Shown: positions 47,881-58,015 of the stretch, in pieces | How positions within the stretch are numbered: position 1 is the stretch's first letter | Layout of the letters: the number at the start of each line of letters is the position of its first letter | Origin: Mesorhizobium_K sp040049215 | Lineage (GTDB): Bacteria > Pseudomonadota > Alphaproteobacteria > Rhizobiales > Rhizobiaceae | NCBI RefSeq assembly: GCF_040049215.1 | Contig: NZ_JBDZDN010000007.1 | Span: 62,001 to 126,000 of the forward strand | Reading direction: 5' to 3' | DNA length: 64,000 nucleotides | The notes under the pieces: model-generated | What the model saw: the letters and a program-made list of their open reading frames with translations, nothing else | The model's database searches: none | What the model was told of the DNA's origin: nothing | Position numbers and translations under genes: made by a program

Positions 47881-48963
47881 ATGCTCGAACTGAGGAATGT
47901 GACGAAGACGGTGTCCGGCGCGGATCACATCCGCGACGTGTCGCTGACGCTTCGCCACGGCTCGCTGAACGTGCTCCTCGGGCCGACCCTCTCGGGCAAG
48001 ACCAGCCTGATGCGCCTGATGGCGGGCCTCGACGCGCCGACTTCCGGATCGATCTGGTTCGATGGCGTCGACGTCACCGGCGTGCCGGTGCAGAAGCGCA
48101 ACGTCGCCATGGTCTACCAGCAATTCATCAACTACCCGGCGATGACGGTCTATGAAAACATCGCGTCGCCGCTGCGCGTCGCCGGCGCCGACAAGGCGAC
48201 GATCAAGCGGGAGGTCGAACGCGCCGCGTCGCTGCTCAAGCTGACCCCCTTCCTCGACCGCACCCCGCTCAACCTGTCGGGCGGCCAGCAGCAGCGCACC
48301 GCGCTGGCCCGCGCCATCGTCAAGAACGCGTCCCTCGTGCTGCTCGACGAACCGCTCGCCAACCTCGACTACAAGCTGCGCGAGGAACTGCGCGAGGAAC
48401 TGCCGAAAATCTTCGCCGAGGCGGGCACGATCTTCGTCTATGCCACGACCGAGCCGCAGGAGGCACTGCTGCTCGGAGGCAACACGGCGACGCTGTCGGA
48501 AGGCCGGGTCACGCAGTTCGGCCCGACCATCGACGTCTTTCGCCGGCCGGACGACCTCGTCACGGCCAGAACCTTTGCCGATCCGCCGCTCAACACGATC
48601 GTGCTGAAGAAGAGCGGAACGGGCTTCCAGCTTGATGGTGGGGTGAACCTCCCTGTGCCGGCCGAACTCGCAGGCATTGCCGATGCGAGCTACACGATCG
48701 GCTTTCAGCCTCACCATCTTTCTTTATCGCGCCCGGGCGCAGCCGCCGTGCCGGTGAAAGCCAAGGTCATCGTGACCGAGATCACCGGTTCGGAAAGCTT
48801 TGTGCATCTCGATTTCGCCGATGTACGCTGGGTCATGCTGGCGCATGGCATTCTGAGTTTCGAACCGGACCAGGAGATCGAGGTCTTCATCGATCCGCGC
48901 CACATCATGGTCTTCGACGCGCTGGGCCGCTCGGCCGCGCCGCGCGAAAAGCTGGCGGCTTGA
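47881..48963 (+). CDS. glpS: Glycerol ABC transporter ATP-binding protein GlpS
   Basis: 360 residues with an intact ATPase core: Walker A GPTLSGKTS (about 37-45), signature LSGGQQQRTALARAI, Walker B VLLDEPLANLDY. C-terminal regulatory beta domain (ITGSESFVHLDF). Pairs with GlpT to energise the GlpPQ permease. Symbol follows the rhizobial GlpSTPQUV nomenclature from memory. Confidence 0.88.
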   Translation: MLELRNVTKTVSGADHIRDVSLTLRHGSLNVLLGPTLSGKTSLMRLMAGLDAPTSGSIWFDGVDVTGVPVQKRNVAMVYQQFINYPAMTVYENIASPLRVAGADKATIKREVERAASLLKLTPFLDRTPLNLSGGQQQRTALARAIVKNASLVLLDEPLANLDYKLREELREELPKIFAEAGTIFVYATTEPQEALLLGGNTATLSEGRVTQFGPTIDVFRRPDDLVTARTFADPPLNTIVLKKSGTGFQLDGGVNLPVPAELAGIADASYTIGFQPHHLSLSRPGAAAVPVKAKVIVTEITGSESFVHLDFADVRWVMLAHGILSFEPDQEIEVFIDPRHIMVFDALGRSAAPREKLAA

Positions 48964-48973
48964 GGGGGATAGG

Positions 48974-50044
48974 ATGGCGCGCATCGACTGCAACCACATC
49001 CGCCACGCCTACGGCGCAAACCCGCGGTCGCCGAGGGACTATGCGCTGAAGGAAGTGCACCACACTTTCGAGGACGGCGGCGCCTATGCGCTGCTCGGGC
49101 CGTCGGGCTGCGGCAAGACCACGCTGCTCAACATCATCTCCGGCCTGCTGCACCCCTCGCATGGCGAACTGCTGTTCAACGGCAGGGACGTCACGCATCT
49201 GTCGACGCAGGAGCGCAACATCGCGCAGGTGTTCCAGTTCCCGGTCATCTACGACACCATGAGCGTCTACGACAATTTGGCCTTCCCGCTGCGCAACCGC
49301 GCCGTGCCGGAAGCCGATGTGGACCGCCGCGTGCGCGAGACGCTGGAGATGACGGGGCTCGCCGACATGGCGAAGCGCCGGGCGAGGGGGCTCACAGCCG
49401 ACCAGAAGCAGAAGATTTCGCTGGGGCGCGGCCTGGTGCGTCACGACGTCAACGCCATCCTCTTCGACGAGCCGCTGACCGTCATCGATCCGCACATGAA
49501 ATGGGTGCTGCGCTCGCAGCTGAAGCAGCTTCACAAGCGCTTCGGCTACACCATGGTCTACGTCACCCACGACCAGACCGAGGCGCTGACCTTCGCCGAG
49601 CACGTCGTCGTCATGTATGACGGCGAGGTGGTGCAGATCGGCACGCCGGCCGAGCTTTTCGAGCGGCCGAAGCACACATTCGTCGGCTATTTCATCGGCT
49701 CGCCGGGCATGAACGTCATGCCGGTCTCGGTCGAGGGGCGCAGTGCGAAGCTCGGCGGCCAGGTGATCGAACTGCCCGGCGCGCCAAAGCTCGGCGACGC
49801 CGGCGCCATCGAACTCGGCATCCGTCCCGAATATGTGCGCCTCGGCTCGGCCGGCATGCCGGCGACGATCAGGAAGGTCGAGGACATCGGCCGCCACAAG
49901 GTGGTGCGCGCCAACCTCGAGGGGCGCGACATAGCCGTGATCGTAGGCGAGGACGCGGAAATCCCGGCCGAGCCGAGGATCGCCTTCGATCCCGCCGGCA
50001 TCAACCTTTACGCCGATTCCTGGCGCGTCGAGATGGGAGGCTGA
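48974..50044 (+). CDS. glpT: Glycerol ABC transporter ATP-binding protein GlpT
   Basis: 356 residues. Walker A GPSGCGKTT and Walker B AILFDEPLTVID are clear, but the ABC signature reads GLTADQKQKISLGRGL, so LSGGQ is degenerate (LTADQ). Paired with the canonical GlpS this suggests an asymmetric ATPase pair. Starts 10 bp after glpS and ends 4 bp before glpP. Unrelated to the E. coli GlpT antiporter of the same letter. Confidence 0.86.
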   Translation: MARIDCNHIRHAYGANPRSPRDYALKEVHHTFEDGGAYALLGPSGCGKTTLLNIISGLLHPSHGELLFNGRDVTHLSTQERNIAQVFQFPVIYDTMSVYDNLAFPLRNRAVPEADVDRRVRETLEMTGLADMAKRRARGLTADQKQKISLGRGLVRHDVNAILFDEPLTVIDPHMKWVLRSQLKQLHKRFGYTMVYVTHDQTEALTFAEHVVVMYDGEVVQIGTPAELFERPKHTFVGYFIGSPGMNVMPVSVEGRSAKLGGQVIELPGAPKLGDAGAIELGIRPEYVRLGSAGMPATIRKVEDIGRHKVVRANLEGRDIAVIVGEDAEIPAEPRIAFDPAGINLYADSWRVEMGG

Positions 50045-50048
50045 GCGC

Positions 50049-50915
50049 GTGAACAAGACCTGGAACAACAAGGCCTGGTTCATGGTGCTGCCGGTGCTGC
50101 TGCTGGTGGCGTTCTCGGCCGTGATCCCGCTAATGACGGTGGTCAACTATTCGGTGCAGGACACGTTCGGCAACAACGTCTTCTTCTGGGCCGGCACCTC
50201 CTGGTACGAGGACATTCTTTCGTCCGACCGCTTCTGGACGGCGATGGGCCGCAACCTGATCTTCTCGGCCACGATCCTCGCCATCGAGATACCGCTCGGC
50301 ATTTTCATAGCGCTCAACATGCCGCGCTCCGGCTGGGGCGTTCCGACCTGTCTCGTCCTGATGGCGCTGCCTCTTCTCATTCCGTGGAACGTCGTCGGCA
50401 CTATCTGGCAGGTGTTCGGGCGCGTCGACATCGGCCTGCTCGGCTACACGCTGTCCAACCTCGGCTTCGACTACAACTACGTCAATGATCCGTTCGACGC
50501 CTGGGTTACCGTCATCCTGATGGACGTCTGGCACTGGACGAGCCTTGTCGTGCTGCTCTGCTACGCCGGTCTCGTCTCCATCCCCGACGCCTACTACCAG
50601 GCCGCCAAGATCGACGGGGCGTCGCGCTGGGCCATCTTCCGCTACATCCAACTGCCGAAGATGAACCGCGTGCTTCTGATCGCCGTGCTCCTGCGCTTCA
50701 TGGACTCCTTCATGATCTACACCGAGCCCTTCGTCGTCACCGGCGGCGGTCCCGGCAACACCACGACCTTCCTGTCGATCGACCTCGTCAAGCTCGCCAT
50801 CGGCGAGTTCAACCTGGGCGAGGCGGCGGCGATGTCGATCGTCTACTTCCTCATCGTGCTGCTGCTGTCATGGGTGTTCTACACGGTCATGACCAATTAC
50901 GGGCAGGAGCGCTGA
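50049..50915 (+). CDS. glpP: Glycerol ABC transporter permease GlpP
   Basis: 288 residues, six membrane segments, with the binding-protein-dependent permease EAA-type loop (YYQAAKIDGASRWAIFRYIQLPKM). Forms the membrane channel with GlpQ. Confidence 0.88.
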   Translation: MNKTWNNKAWFMVLPVLLLVAFSAVIPLMTVVNYSVQDTFGNNVFFWAGTSWYEDILSSDRFWTAMGRNLIFSATILAIEIPLGIFIALNMPRSGWGVPTCLVLMALPLLIPWNVVGTIWQVFGRVDIGLLGYTLSNLGFDYNYVNDPFDAWVTVILMDVWHWTSLVVLLCYAGLVSIPDAYYQAAKIDGASRWAIFRYIQLPKMNRVLLIAVLLRFMDSFMIYTEPFVVTGGGPGNTTTFLSIDLVKLAIGEFNLGEAAAMSIVYFLIVLLLSWVFYTVMTNYGQER

Positions 50916-50916
50916 G

Positions 50917-51840
<924 letters not shown>

Positions 51841-51856
51841 GGGGAGGGCGCCGCGG

Positions 51857-52138
51857 ATGAACTTCGCCTGGATGGCCTGGACTTTGCCGACCGCCGCCTT
51901 CTTCGGCACCATCTTCCTCATGCTCGTCGGCATGGGCGTATGGGAATATTTTTCGCCTGGTGGCAATCCGCGCGTCGGTATCCTGCACTTCGAGACGACG
52001 CGCGGTGATCGCCTCTTTGTTTCGCTGCTTGGCAGCGCCTTTATCCATCTCGCTTGGCTGGGGCTCATCGGCCCCAGCCTGTGGTGGGCTCTCGCTCTCT
52101 CGGTGGTCTACGCGATTGGCGTATTCCGCTTTGTATAG
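51857..52138 (+). CDS. glpU: Small membrane protein GlpU (DUF2160)
   Basis: 93 residues, three hydrophobic segments, of the DUF2160 family (NFAWMAWTLPTAAFF; LMLVGMGVWEYFSPGG; GDRLFVSLLGSAFIHLAWL). A regular member of rhizobial glycerol operons, role unknown. Start chosen at ATG 51857. Confidence 0.8.
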   Translation: MNFAWMAWTLPTAAFFGTIFLMLVGMGVWEYFSPGGNPRVGILHFETTRGDRLFVSLLGSAFIHLAWLGLIGPSLWWALALSVVYAIGVFRFV

Positions 52139-52151
52139 AGGGGGAAACTGT

Positions 52152-52181
52152 TGGAGCGGCCGCGTGCCGGCGACCGCTCCA
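52152..52181 (+). other. Intercistronic hairpin between glpU and glpV
   Basis: Perfect 8-bp stem TGGAGCGG (52152-52159) and CCGCTCCA (52174-52181) with a 14-base loop. Such hairpins can protect mRNA and raise expression of the downstream binding-protein gene. No U tract follows. Confidence 0.7.
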
Positions 52182-52217
52182 GATCGCACTTGAAACCTGA
52201 AAAGTGGAGGAAACGAA

Positions 52218-53939
52218 ATGCGACGGCATCTACTAACATCAACGACTGCGCTTGCACTGCTCTTCGGTGCGGGTCAGGCCTATGCCGGAATGGACGAGGC
52301 CAAGGCGTTCCTCGACGCCGAGATCGGCGAACTGTCGACGCTGGACCGCGGCGCCCAGGAAGCCGAGATGCAGTGGTTTATCGACGCTGCCAAGCCTTTC
52401 GCAGGCATGGATATCAAGGTGGTTTCGGAGACCATTGCCACGCACCAGTATGAATCGGAGGTGCTGGCGCCGGCGTTCACGGCGATCACTGGGATCAAGA
52501 TCACCCATGACCTGATCGGCGAGGGCGACGTGATCGAGAAGCTGCAGACGCAAATGCAGTCGGGCGAGAACATCTACGACGCCTATGTCAACGATTCCGA
52601 CCTGATTGGCACCCACTGGCGCTACCAGCAGGCCCGCAGCCTGACCGACTGGATGGCGAACGAGGGCAAGGACGCCACCAACCCGAACCTCGATCTCGCC
52701 GACTTCATCGGCACGTCGTTCACGACTGCTCCCGACGGCAAGCTCTACCAGTTGCCCGACCAGCAGTTCGCGAACCTCTACTGGTTCCGCTACGACTGGT
52801 TCAACGACGAGAAAAACAAGGCGGACTTCAAGGCCAAGTACGGCTACGACCTCGGTGTGCCCGTCAACTGGTCGGCCTATGAGGACATCGCCGAGTTCTT
52901 CACCGGCCGCGAGATCGACGGCAAGAAGGTCTTCGGCCACATGGACTACGGCAAGAAGGACCCGTCGCTCGGCTGGCGCTTCACCGACGCCTGGCTGTCG
53001 ATGGCAGGCAATGGCGACAAGGGTATCCCGAACGGCAAACCGGTCGACGAATGGGGCATCAAGGTCGACGAGAATTCGCGGCCGGTCGGCTCGTGCGTCG
53101 CCCGAGGTGGCGATACCAACGGTCCAGCAGCCGTATATTCGATCCAGAAGTATCTCGACTGGATGAAGGCCTATGCGCCGCCAGCGGCCCAGGGAATGAC
53201 CTTCAGCGAATCGGGGCCGGTTCCCTCGCAGGGCGAGGTCGCCCAGCAGATGTTCACCTACACAGCCTTTACAGCCTCCTTTGTAACGGAGGGGTTGCCG
53301 GTGGTGAACGCGGACGGCACGCCGAAGTGGCGTTTCGCACCGTCGCCGCATGGCGTCTACTGGAAGGATGGCATGAAGCTCGGCTATCAGGACGTGGGTT
53401 CCTGGACGCTCCTTAAGTCGACGCCGGACGACCGCGCCAAGGCAGCATGGCTCTACGCGCAGTTCGTCACGTCGAAGACGGTGGACGTGAAGAAGAGCCA
53501 TGTCGGCCTGACGCTCATCCGCGAATCGACGATCCAGCACAAGTCGTTCACGGAGCGAGCGCCCAAGCTCGGTGGTCTGATCGAGTTCTACCGTTCGCCG
53601 GCCCGTGTCCAGTGGTCGCCGACCGGTACGAACATCCCGGATTATCCGAAGCTGGCGCAGCTCTGGTGGCAGGCGATCGGCGACGCGTCGTCGGGCGCCA
53701 AGACGCCCCAGGAAGCGATGGACTCGCTCTGCGCCGAGCAGGAAAGCGTCTTGGAACGCCTCGAGCGTGCCGGCGTCATGGGCGACATGGGTCCGAAGCT
53801 CGCCGAGGAGCATGATCTCGCATACTGGAACGCGGAAGCGGTCAAGGCCGGCAATCTCGCGCCGCAGCTCAAGATCGAGAACGAGAAGGAAAAGCCGATC
53901 ACCATCAACTACGACGAGTTGGTGAAGAGCTGGCAGTAA
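52218..53939 (+). CDS. glpV: Glycerol ABC transporter substrate-binding protein GlpV
   Basis: 573 residues, larger than typical sugar-binding proteins. Signal peptide about 1-23 (TSTTALALLFGAGQAYA). The body is an extracellular solute-binding fold with WFRYDWFNDEK, YEDIAEFFTGREIDGKKVFG and IRESTIQHKSFTERAPKLGG. Delivers glycerol to GlpPQ in the periplasm. Confidence 0.88.
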   Translation: MRRHLLTSTTALALLFGAGQAYAGMDEAKAFLDAEIGELSTLDRGAQEAEMQWFIDAAKPFAGMDIKVVSETIATHQYESEVLAPAFTAITGIKITHDLIGEGDVIEKLQTQMQSGENIYDAYVNDSDLIGTHWRYQQARSLTDWMANEGKDATNPNLDLADFIGTSFTTAPDGKLYQLPDQQFANLYWFRYDWFNDEKNKADFKAKYGYDLGVPVNWSAYEDIAEFFTGREIDGKKVFGHMDYGKKDPSLGWRFTDAWLSMAGNGDKGIPNGKPVDEWGIKVDENSRPVGSCVARGGDTNGPAAVYSIQKYLDWMKAYAPPAAQGMTFSESGPVPSQGEVAQQMFTYTAFTASFVTEGLPVVNADGTPKWRFAPSPHGVYWKDGMKLGYQDVGSWTLLKSTPDDRAKAAWLYAQFVTSKTVDVKKSHVGLTLIRESTIQHKSFTERAPKLGGLIEFYRSPARVQWSPTGTNIPDYPKLAQLWWQAIGDASSGAKTPQEAMDSLCAEQESVLERLERAGVMGDMGPKLAEEHDLAYWNAEAVKAGNLAPQLKIENEKEKPITINYDELVKSWQ

Positions 53940-53947
53940 ACATCGTT

Positions 53948-54006
53948 CGGGCGTCCGCGCCCGGATATCTGAAGAACGGGGAGGCGGCGCCATGCCGTCT
54001 CCCTGT
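53948..54006 (+). other. Double hairpin between glpV and glpK
   Basis: CGGGCG-TCCG-CGCCCG (53948-53963), then a 13-bp stem from 53976-53988 to 53994-54006 with a 5-base loop and two G-T pairs. No U run, so it more likely partitions expression (high glpV, lower glpK) than terminates fully. Confidence 0.65.
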
Positions 54007-54025
54007 TCGGTTAAGCGGAGGGATC

Positions 54026-55516
54026 ATGACCGGCTACATCCTCGCCATAGACCAAGGCACCACATCCTCCCGCGCCATCGTCTTCGACGGCGCGATGAAG
54101 GTGGCGGGCGTCGGCCAGAAGGAATTCACGCAGTTCTATCCGGCGTCGGGCTGGGTCGAGCACGATCCGGAGGAAATCTGGCAGAGCGTGGTGTGGGCCG
54201 CGAAGGAAGCGCTGCGGAAAGCCAAGTTAAAGGCCGGCGACATCGCGGCCATAGGCATCACCAACCAGCGCGAGACGGTGGTGATCTGGGACAAGGCGAC
54301 CGGCAAGCCGATCCACAAGGCCATTGTCTGGCAGGATCGGCGCACCGCGCCGCTCTGCGCGAAGCTGAAGAGGGCCGGGCTGGAGAAAAAATTCGCGCGC
54401 AAGACCGGGCTGCTGCTCGACCCCTATTTCTCGGGCACCAAGATCGCCTGGCTGCTGGACAACGTCAAAGGCGCCCGCAGGCGCGCCGAGAAGGGCGAGC
54501 TTCTTGCCGGCACCATCGACAGCTTCCTCATCTGGCGCCTGACCAGCGGCAAGGTGCACGCGACCGACGCCACCAATGCGTCGCGCACGCTGCTCTACAA
54601 CATCGGCAAAAACGCGTGGGACGCCGAACTGCTCGAGCTATTGAAGGTCCCGGCAAAACTCCTGCCCGTGGTGAAGGACTGTGCCGACGACTACGGCATC
54701 GCCGACAAGGCCATCTTCGGCGCGGCGATCCCGATCCTCGGCGTTGCCGGCGACCAGCATGCTGCGACCATCGGCCAGGCCTGCTTCAACCCGGGCATGA
54801 TGAAATCGACCTACGGCACCGGCTGCTTTGCGCTGCTCAACACCGGAGCCGACATCGTGCGTTCGAAGAACCGCCTGCTCACAACCATCGCTTACCGTCT
54901 CGACGGCAAGACCACCTATGCGCTCGAAGGCTCGATCTTCATCGCCGGCGCGGCCGTTCAGTGGCTGCGCGACGGGGCGAAGATGATCTCCAAGGCCGCG
55001 CATAGCGGCGAGCTGGCCGCACAAGCGGACGAGACCCAGAACGTCTATCTCGTGCCGGCCTTCGTCGGTCTGGGCGCCCCACATTGGGATGCGCATGCGC
55101 GGGGCGCGATCTTCGGGCTGACGCGCAACTCGGGCCCGGCCGAATTCGCGCGCGCGGCGCTCGAGGCCGTCGCCTACCAGACGCGCGACCTGCTCGACGC
55201 TATGAAGAAGGACTGGATAGGAGCTTCGGCCGGCACGGTGCTGAGGGTAGACGGCGGCATGGTGGCCTCGGACTGGACCATGCAGAGGCTGGCCGACATT
55301 CTGGACGCACCGGTCGACCGCCCGGAGATATTGGAGACGACGGCGCTGGGTGCTGCCTGGCTCGCAGGCTCGCGGGCGGGCGTCTGGCCGAAAGCAGCGG
55401 ACTTCGCAAGAAGCTGGGCGCTGGAGCGCCGCTTCAAGCCCGGGATGGACGAGAAGACGCGCGCGGCGAAACTGAGGGGCTGGCGCGACGCCGTCCGGCG
55501 CACGCTCAGCACCTGA
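54026..55516 (+). CDS. glpK: Glycerol kinase
   Basis: Phosphorylates glycerol to glycerol-3-phosphate with ATP. 496 residues; FGGY-family marks LAIDQGTTSSRAIVFD at the N-terminus, ITNQRETVVIWDKATGKP, GVAGDQHAATIGQACF, and GTGCFALLNTG. Closes the glycerol unit by trapping imported glycerol for GlpD. Confidence 0.96.
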   Translation: MTGYILAIDQGTTSSRAIVFDGAMKVAGVGQKEFTQFYPASGWVEHDPEEIWQSVVWAAKEALRKAKLKAGDIAAIGITNQRETVVIWDKATGKPIHKAIVWQDRRTAPLCAKLKRAGLEKKFARKTGLLLDPYFSGTKIAWLLDNVKGARRRAEKGELLAGTIDSFLIWRLTSGKVHATDATNASRTLLYNIGKNAWDAELLELLKVPAKLLPVVKDCADDYGIADKAIFGAAIPILGVAGDQHAATIGQACFNPGMMKSTYGTGCFALLNTGADIVRSKNRLLTTIAYRLDGKTTYALEGSIFIAGAAVQWLRDGAKMISKAAHSGELAAQADETQNVYLVPAFVGLGAPHWDAHARGAIFGLTRNSGPAEFARAALEAVAYQTRDLLDAMKKDWIGASAGTVLRVDGGMVASDWTMQRLADILDAPVDRPEILETTALGAAWLAGSRAGVWPKAADFARSWALERRFKPGMDEKTRAAKLRGWRDAVRRTLST

Positions 55517-55525
55517 CGCAGGAAA

Positions 55526-55549
55526 CCCGCGCCGTTTTCACGACGCGGG
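55526..55549 (+). terminator. Weak terminator after glpK
   Basis: CCCGCG (55526-55531) and CGCGGG (55544-55549) around a 12-base loop, followed by CTTTC. Stem short and U tract poor, but it is the only candidate for ending the glp unit. Confidence 0.4.
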
Positions 55550-55572
55550 CTTTCAAGGAAACGAGTCAGCTA

Positions 55573-56043
55573 TCAGCTATAAGGCGAGTAGCACTGCCTG
55601 CGCGGGCCGTCGTAGGGCTGGAACGTATTGTCGTACGCGCGATACGAGCGATAGCGGTCATAGCACCACTGGACGTGCGCGCTGCCGCCGCCGCGATAAT
55701 AGGTGTTGCTGTTGGCGATCGCGCCGCCGATGATCGCGCCGGCAATGAAGGCGCCGCCCGGGAACCACCAGCCGTTGTTGTAGTAGTTGTAGCCTGGACG
55801 CTTGTAGCGGTAGCCGCGATGGCCGTTGTAGTAGCCATGGTTGTTTTGCTTGTAAAAACCGCTGTTGCGTCGGAAGTTTCGGCGCTTCTTGCGCCAGTGG
55901 TAGTCGACCGAGACCACGTCCGATGCCTGGAGCGGCTGGGTCTGCGGCACATAGACCGGCGCGGCCGTCGCGGGCACCGCGCCGGCAATTGCGAACGAAG
56001 CCGCAAGCGCCGTGGCGCACAGGGCCGAAAAGAGCTTTCTCAT
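55573..56043 (-). CDS. BA14K family exported protein
   Basis: 156 residues. Signal peptide about 1-27 (SALCATALAASFAIAGAVPATAA). A Tyr/Asn/Gly-rich middle (NNHGYYNGHRGYRYKRPGYN) leads to a glycine-zipper-like segment (GGAFIAGAIIGGAIANS) and the BA14K signature (HVQWCYDRYRSYRAYDNTF then QPYDGPRRQCYSPY). Second BA14K gene of the window after 19993-20388. Likely a cell-surface or periplasmic protein; function not established. Confidence 0.87.
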   Translation of the reverse strand: MRKLFSALCATALAASFAIAGAVPATAAPVYVPQTQPLQASDVVSVDYHWRKKRRNFRRNSGFYKQNNHGYYNGHRGYRYKRPGYNYYNNGWWFPGGAFIAGAIIGGAIANSNTYYRGGGSAHVQWCYDRYRSYRAYDNTFQPYDGPRRQCYSPYS

Positions 56044-56312
56044 AATAGATTCCTTTGTCCGAGACGGTTGTCCGTGTCCCTTGTCGCAGGAAACGGCCGA
56101 TTGGATAAATAGTTCCCATGTTTATCAAGATTGCCTAATCGTAATGATCCGGCATTGATTCAAATCAAGCTGCATGCCGCTCCCGCCCTGGCGCCGCGGG
56201 GCTGATTCCGGCCGCGGGGAGGCGGCCTGCCGGTAGGCTTTTTACGGTTGACCCGTCCGGGCACTCTCCCTATGTTCCGCGCAATTTCGGGGGCGGCATT
56301 CGCGCCTCGCGG

Positions 56313-56388
56313 GAGCGCGTAGCTCAGCCGGTAGAGCAACTGACTTTTAATCAGTAGGTCCAGGGTTCGAATCCCTGCGCGCTCACCA
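56313..56388 (+). tRNA. tRNA-Lys (TTT)
   Basis: 76 bases including CCA. Acceptor GAGCGCG pairs with CGCGCTC, D-arm AGCTCAGCCGGTAGAGC, anticodon loop CTTTTAA with TTT anticodon, T-loop GGTTCGAATCC. The 3' end is the likely attachment site of the accessory DNA that follows. Confidence 0.97.
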
Positions 56389-56800
56389 GAAATTTCTAAA
56401 TAAAATCATAGCGGTAACGGGAAGCGCAACTTTCCGTTCCGTTGCGATTTACGGCTCCGGGTAACGCATGGGGTAACAAAATTTCGGAAAGAGCCTTCGT
56501 TTACAACAGTCGCGACACTTTCGTTCGGGTTCGCCCGGCGCCACCTACGGCAGCGCCATGAGGGCACCTGAAATTGCCACCGGTTACCGCGCCCAGATCC
56601 ATTGCCGCGCGCCGTCGGAGTTCATGCCGCTGGCACAATTCCCTCGTCGGTAAGGTCTGTCGGCATCGAGCATCCGCGTTGTTGACCATCGCGTGCTGGG
56701 GCGCCTCGCCGTGTCCTACGCAACCCGGGACGCGACACTAGGCGGCAAGCTTATCGACCAGCCGTTCGACGCTAGTAAAGTGCCATTGCCCGCCAGGCGC
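56389..56800. other. Non-coding stretch downstream of tRNA-Lys
   Basis: 412 bp with no convincing gene. Near 56458-56480 the text GGGTAACGCATGGGGTAACA resembles sequence often seen just after a tRNA-located attachment site, but no integrase is found here. I see no second copy of the tRNA 3' end in the window. Confidence 0.5.
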
Positions 56801-57886
56801 CTAGCGGGAGTGGAGGAGGTTCTTGGCTTCCTTCAAATCGATGCGGAAGCTGTATCCATGGGTCTGGAGGAGTTGCAGTAAATGAGGCCCATCAATGAGA
56901 GTTATTGGCTTGCCCTTGGCAAAGGCAAATGCATCAGGGCCAAACGAACTCGTTGTCACAAGAAACCCTCGATTGGCTCCTTCGTTCTGTACGGTCCCGA
57001 ATAGGTCCCTTACCGCCGAAACCTCGACAGTGTTCACGTATCGCTTTGCCTGAATCACGAATTTGCCGCCATGGATAGGGTCAGGATCGTGAACAATGGC
57101 ATCGACACCGTAGTCGCGACTGGCCCGGGTAACGTGAACCTCTGCCAATGCATTGCGAGCGGAGAACATCTTCGAGAACAACTCCCGAACGATGTGTTCG
57201 AAGTCTTCCCAATTCATCGCCGCCAGGTTCGTCTTGGAGTCGAGTTTATCGACGACCTCGCGGCCCTTAACGATTCTTTTGTCGTCGGTGTCGAACACTA
57301 GGACCGGACGAACCGCAGACAGATCCTGAAATGATGGGGAAGCGACACCTTTCAGAGACCTGAAGCAAAGCTTGGGATCGACTTCGGCGATGTTAATGTT
57401 CCCGAATTCCTCACGCGTTGCGGCGAGGGAACCTACGATCTGGTTCATTTGTCGGCCATTGCTTCGATTGATGAAGCTGAGCCGCACATTCACGCCAACG
57501 AAATTGACAGACTTCAGTCCGGGTGTTGTGAACACCTCATGGATCAGGCGAAGCGGAATAGAGTGGACAAGAAGCTCCTGCGCCGCTCGGACCTCCTTCT
57601 CTGACGCGGGTCGTATTTTGGTTGCGAGTTCGACAGCAAACGGGACCTTTTCGAGATCAGGCAAAGACAGCGTGTAAAGCAGAACGCCTTCAGTGGGATC
57701 AAACCTGACCTCGATTTCCCGGCCAAGTGCGAGTGGCATCGGTATCGCGCGATAAAGCAGAGCCGCCAAAGCTTCTATGCCCTGCTTCGATGTCGGCTCG
57801 ACGCCTTTCGCAAGCGGATCCAGGGCCGCTCGTTCCTCATCGAATCGGCGCTTATTGGTCAAGTAGGCATTCGTGGCCTGTTCTAG
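56801..57886 (-). pseudogene. C-terminal part of split Mrr-type restriction endonuclease
   Basis: Downstream part of a gene split by the element at 57887-62076. About 360 codons remain, open from the junction CTAG. The Mrr-like PD-(D/E)xK catalytic domain lies near the C-terminus: NWEDFEHIVRELF, YGVDAIV and VIQAKRY (Asp254, Gln271, Lys273 counted from the TTG at 57862), then GTVQNEGANRGFLVTTSSFG. The TTG at 57862 could start a shorter protein lacking the N-terminal region, so residual activity is possible. Joins in frame with 62077-62650. Confidence 0.8.
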
Positions 57887-58015
57887 GGTCAGGACCTATA
57901 AATAGGCCCCAAACTCAATGGCCGCTCCTACCAAGAGCAAAAACCGGGCTATGTCCGGGTTGCGGACAAAACGGACGTTCCGTGCTTCGCGTCGCCACTT
58001 CCGTTCAGTCGGCCG

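Noticed and set aside
52239..53993. 584-codon frame antisense to glpV
   Set aside because: Sense strand is a clear solute-binding protein in a complete operon.
56501..56689. 62-codon minus-strand frame after tRNA-Lys
   Set aside because: No ribosome site, odd composition, and no integrase-like motif.
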